Positions 61,796 through 64,000 of a DNA stretch of 64,000 nucleotides are shown one piece after another. The notes beneath the pieces are model-generated. The model was not told the origin of the DNA. It saw only the letters and a list, made by a program, of their open reading frames with translations, and did not search any database. The stretch covers positions 1 through 64,000 of the forward strand of contig JAFGCO010000070.1 in the NCBI GenBank assembly GCA_016932575.1, given 5' to 3'. Source of the stretch: a bacterium (GTDB lineage: Bacteria > Zhuqueibacterota > QNDG01 > JAFGCO01). The position numbers and the translations under genes were made by a program. Position 1 is the stretch's first letter, and the number at the start of each line of letters is the position of its first letter.

Positions 61796-64000
61796 ATGAT
61801 CAAAGAGACCATCCAATCATTCTTTGGATATCCGCTTGTGCTTTAATGATGCAATCTGTTCTGCTGTCCTCTGAAGAGCATCCCCATCGTGAAATACAGT
61901 ATCTCTCTGGCAAGGATAATATGCATACCGTGACCTGGGATTTTTATTGTACAGGTGGAAGAAAAAGCGGATTCTGGACCGAAATTGAAGTACCTTCCCA
62001 CTGGGAACAGCAGGGATTCGGGCGTTATAACTATGGCCGGGATTATCATACGTATGGAAAAAAGTTTAAGTATTCCGATGAACAGGGCTTATACAGGTAT
62101 GTGTTCATGGTGCCCGAGTCCTGGAAAAACAGAATCGTCAATATTGTATTTGAAGGTTCCATGACAGACACGGAAGTCAGAATAAACGGTCAACTGGCCG
62201 GTGAAATTCATCAGGGCGCTTTTTATCGTTTTCAATATAATATTTCGGATTTATTGAGATATGGAACGAAAAATCGGTTACAGGTTACAGTGAGTAAAGT
62301 GTCGGCAAATCCTTCTGTCAATCATGCCGAGCGCCGGGCAGATTACTGGATATTTGGCGGAATATTCCGTCCCGTCTATCTGGAATCCTTCCCCTGTGAG
62401 CATATCGAACGTGTCGCTATTTCGGCAGGGGCTGATGGTTTTTTCAGTATGGATGTATTACCCAAAAATCTCAAAGGAGAGCGTACCCTTTATGCGCAGA
62501 TTATTGATGTGTCTGGTGCTGTTGTCGCTGATTGTCAGGCCCATGCCAGTCCTGAAGATTCTCTGATCACTCTGAAAACCGAGGTTAAAAATCCGTTACT
62601 ATGGACGCCTGAAACCCCGGTTTTGTATCATGTGCATGTTTTTCTGAAAGAGAAAGGCCAGGTTCAATACCATACAATAGAAAAATTCGGATTCAGAACC
62701 ATTGAAATTCGAAAGGCCGACGGTATTTATGTCAATGGAATCCGGGTGAAGATGAAAGGGATTAACCGCCACGTGCTTTGGCCGGAAACCGGACGCTGTA
62801 TCAGTCCGGAAATCGATCGGACAGATGTTCAGCTTATCAAAGCCATGAATATGAATGCTGTCCGCTGCTCTCATTATCCCCCGGACAAATCATTTCTGGA
62901 TTGTTGTGATTCTCTGGGATTGTTTGTCGTGGATGAGCTGGCCGGCTGGCATCAAGCCTATGACACTTCGGTTGGGGAAAAACTGGTCAAAGAAATGGTG
63001 ACTCGTGATGTAAACCATCCCTCGGTTATTTTCTGGAGCAACGGCAATGAAGGTGGAACCAACAAGGCGCTCGATGATGATTTTTATCAGTATGATCCCT
63101 CAAAACGGCCTGTCATTCACTGTCACCATCGGCGGGGAAAGGGTTACAATGGGATTGATACCAATCATTATGAAAACTATGCCGGTTCAAAAAAATTACT
63201 GAAGGGGCCGATGATTTACATGCCCACAGAGTTCTTACATGGCCAAAATGACGGCGGTATGGGAGCTGCTCTTTATGATTACTGGGAGATGTTTTGGAAT
63301 TCGGATCTTTCAGGCGGCGGCTTTCTCTGGGCCTTTGTTGATGAAGGAATCGTAAGAACCGATTTTAGTGGAGTGGTGGATGTGAACCGGGTCAATGCAC
63401 CGGACGGTGTTCTGGGACCGCATCGGGAAAAAGAAGGCAGTTTTTATGCGATTCAGGAGATATTTTCTCCTGTTATTGTTCGGTTCGAACCATTGTCCGG
63501 AGATGAAACGGTTCAATTATTTTTGGAGAACCGCTATCATTTTACTTCTCTGAATCAGTGTACATTTCAATGGCAGCTGATCAATTTTCGCCGGCCCGCT
63601 GATTGCAATGCCGGATATCGTATCATGAACAAGGGTACGGCTTCCGGACCGGATGTTCCGCCTTCGGCCACTGGGAAACTCGTTTTGGATCTACCGTCTG
63701 ACTGGAAGCATTATGATGCACTCAGGGTGGAGGTCAGGGATCCTTTTTATCATTCTGTAATCAGCCAAACCCTGAAAATCAAAAATCAGCGCAGTATGGT
63801 GAATGAACTGGTCAATATTGAAAAGGGTGAAGTTGAAGTAACAGAGGAGGAGGGGCGGATTAGTCTGAAAGCGAATGGAATCAGGGTGACATTCAATCAT
63901 AAAGACGGTACCTTGTCTAATCTGCGAAATGATTACAGTGAGCCGCTTTCGTTCAGCAACGGACCGGTCCTGGTGAGCGGAAAGGCTGATTTTGTTAAGA
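61792..64000 (+). CDS. GH2 beta-galactosidase/beta-glucuronidase family protein (3' partial)
   Basis: The ATG overlaps the previous stop by ATGA, and the frame stays open to the window end (736 codons). A sugar-binding N-terminal domain (VPSHWEQQGFGRYNYG) is followed by an Ig-like domain and the TIM barrel. The conserved MKGINRHVLWPETGR, WSNGNEGGTN (acid/base Glu420) and YMPTEFLHG (nucleophile Glu480) are clear, then SGGGFLWAFVDEG. The N-terminus has a hydrophobic stretch (IILWISACALMMQSVLLSS) that looks like a signal peptide. GH2 covers galactosidase, glucuronidase and arabinosidase activities; with RG-II-like neighbours either of the first two is possible. The C-terminus is missing. Confidence 0.85.
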   Translation, partial: MNDQRDHPIILWISACALMMQSVLLSSEEHPHREIQYLSGKDNMHTVTWDFYCTGGRKSGFWTEIEVPSHWEQQGFGRYNYGRDYHTYGKKFKYSDEQGLYRYVFMVPESWKNRIVNIVFEGSMTDTEVRINGQLAGEIHQGAFYRFQYNISDLLRYGTKNRLQVTVSKVSANPSVNHAERRADYWIFGGIFRPVYLESFPCEHIERVAISAGADGFFSMDVLPKNLKGERTLYAQIIDVSGAVVADCQAHASPEDSLITLKTEVKNPLLWTPETPVLYHVHVFLKEKGQVQYHTIEKFGFRTIEIRKADGIYVNGIRVKMKGINRHVLWPETGRCISPEIDRTDVQLIKAMNMNAVRCSHYPPDKSFLDCCDSLGLFVVDELAGWHQAYDTSVGEKLVKEMVTRDVNHPSVIFWSNGNEGGTNKALDDDFYQYDPSKRPVIHCHHRRGKGYNGIDTNHYENYAGSKKLLKGPMIYMPTEFLHGQNDGGMGAALYDYWEMFWNSDLSGGGFLWAFVDEGIVRTDFSGVVDVNRVNAPDGVLGPHREKEGSFYAIQEIFSPVIVRFEPLSGDETVQLFLENRYHFTSLNQCTFQWQLINFRRPADCNAGYRIMNKGTASGPDVPPSATGKLVLDLPSDWKHYDALRVEVRDPFYHSVISQTLKIKNQRSMVNELVNIEKGEVEVTEEEGRISLKANGIRVTFNHKDGTLSNLRNDYSEPLSFSNGPVLVSGKADFVK

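Noticed and set aside
1..64000. Insertion sequences, integrases, tRNAs or rRNAs
   Set aside because: No transposase or integrase motifs, no terminal inverted repeats flanking genes and no tRNA-like cloverleaf were noticed while reading both strands.

Overview
This 64-kb window is one long carbohydrate-degradation locus aimed at pectin: homogalacturonan plus rhamnogalacturonan backbone and side chains. The organism looks like a Gram-negative member of the FCB group, but probably outside Bacteroidia. Ten proteins end in the NYPNPFNP-type C-terminal sorting domain of type IX secretion (T9SS), an eleventh has a variant of it, and a PorV-like outer-membrane protein is encoded. There is a TonB-dependent receptor but no recognisable SusD. 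Many genes have strong Shine-Dalgarno sites (AAGGAG, AGGAGG), which Bacteroidia mostly lack. Calditrichota/KSB1-like or Ignavibacteria-like lineages would fit; this is inference from gene content, not a phylogeny.

Layout. (1) 1-4058: three secreted proteins with T9SS tails, the first two separated from the next gene by strong hairpins; the first is cut by the window edge and is built from about 245-residue tandem repeats. (2) 4144-18110: pectin backbone enzymes: three GH105 unsaturated uronyl hydrolases, two GH28 galacturonases, a PL1-type pectate lyase, a GH43, a CE8 pectin methylesterase and a KDPG-aldolase-like enzyme. (3) 18129-27314: a six-hairpin glycosidase, a second CE8, a GH43-like propeller, a LamG protein, a GH140 apiosidase-like enzyme and an unexpected inner-membrane permease. 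(4) 27422-39531: a secreted DUF362 protein, GH115, GH127, GH51 and a second PL1-like lyase. (5) 39637-51308: a signal-less sugar-binding protein convergent with an AraC regulator, a 495-bp AT-rich divergent regulatory region, then a four-gene envelope module (TonB receptor, 1146-residue Ca-repeat surface protein, PorV-like protein, SurA/PpiC-like lipoprotein). (6) 51524-64000: a CBM-like T9SS protein, a GH43-like/GH29 fusion, GH31, a fourth GH105-like protein, rhamnose mutarotase, GH106 and a GH2 cut by the window end. Apart from the AraC gene, every gene is on the + strand, often with ATGA overlaps or short gaps.

How it may work together: T9SS-exported lyases and esterases cut and de-esterify pectin outside the cell. 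The TonB receptor with its partner surface protein would import oligomers. Periplasmic GH28, GH105, GH43, GH51, GH127, GH106, GH2, GH31 and GH140 would trim them to monosaccharides. Few cytosolic steps are present (KDPG-type aldolase, rhamnose mutarotase), and no dedicated inner-membrane sugar transporter was seen. The AraC regulator and the orphan sugar-binding protein are the likely control elements. Most family calls rest on visible motifs only; no database search was run.
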